In this document: piece by piece, positions 63,936-64,000 of the stretch
Numbering within the stretch: the first letter of the stretch is position 1
Layout of the letters: every line of letters begins with the position of its first letter
Assembly (NCBI RefSeq): GCF_000296385.1
Contig: NZ_JH815185.1
Location: forward strand, 1,465,591 to 1,529,590
Direction: 5' to 3'
From: Lachnoanaerobaculum sp. OBRC5-5
Lineage (GTDB): Bacteria > Bacillota > Clostridia > Lachnospirales > Lachnospiraceae
Length of the DNA: 64,000 nt
Made by a program: the position numbers and the translations under genes
The notes under the pieces: generated by a model
Seen by the model: the letters and a program-made list of their open reading frames with translations, nothing else
Told to the model about the DNA's origin: nothing
Databases searched by the model: none

Positions 63936-64000
63936 GAACACAAGTCATTTTAGCAGAATTTCTTCAAATGTCAAGAAAAAATCATAAAATATCTTCCAGA

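Overview
The window looks like a chromosome segment of a low-GC Clostridia bacterium, most likely a member of the Lachnospiraceae. The host genes are AT-rich with strong AGGAGG-type ribosome binding sites. The gene set fits: type 2 PyrF next to PyrK, single-chain GlyRS, SufCBDSU iron-sulfur assembly, and an acetyl-type MetA. Genus and species cannot be fixed from this sequence alone.

Layout. 1-2.9 kb: end of a pyrimidine operon (pyrK partial, pyrF), a double-GNAT protein and a ZIP metal transporter. 2.9-12.4 kb: a rearranged patch in which a block of about 1.1-1.2 kb (broken ORF6N gene, small membrane protein, nitroreductase) occurs twice in direct orientation 7,766 bp apart. Between the copies lie a decayed IS1182-type transposase, a LacI regulator with a MATE exporter, and a BceAB-like ABC transporter. 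12.4-16.9 kb: a polyamine uptake operon (XRE-cupin regulator, potA, potB, potC, potD) with a clear promoter. 17-19.3 kb: a hydrolase, a DinJ-YafQ toxin-antitoxin pair and small membrane proteins. 19.3-30.2 kb: housekeeping genes (GH13 amylase, aroC, lactonase, metA, ligA, RluF-like synthase, lgt, lepB), with an FGE-like protein and remains of antitoxin genes among them.

30.3-47.7 kb is an accessory island flanked by a 69-bp near-perfect direct repeat. It holds a crippled conjugative element (truncated VirB4, PrgI, coiled-coil protein, VirB6-like channel, SSB). A 12-kb mobilizable element of much higher GC is inserted in its Maff2 gene. That element carries a large serine recombinase, TnpW, DnaC-like and replisome-organizer proteins, MobA and MobC, an HTH_16/sigma-like pair, and cargo: a methyltransferase, an XRE-membrane protein, a ribosomal-protection tetracycline resistance gene with an attenuator leader, and a P-loop kinase. 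The island also has a cupin and a GC-rich rhodanese-MsrA-MsrB lipoprotein whose MsrB part is frameshifted by a 5-bp tandem duplication.

47.8-64 kb returns to host genes: ychF, a membrane methyltransferase, two unknown proteins, leuS, glyQS, a lipoprotein, a 5'-truncated FMN riboswitch, a pair of diverged membrane-anchored paralogues, the sufCBDSU operon and gdhA.

The observations most worth following are the nested insertion in Maff2, a leader-peptide/terminator arrangement before ssb, the orphan riboswitch remnant, the MsrB frameshift and the large direct repeat around the nitroreductase.
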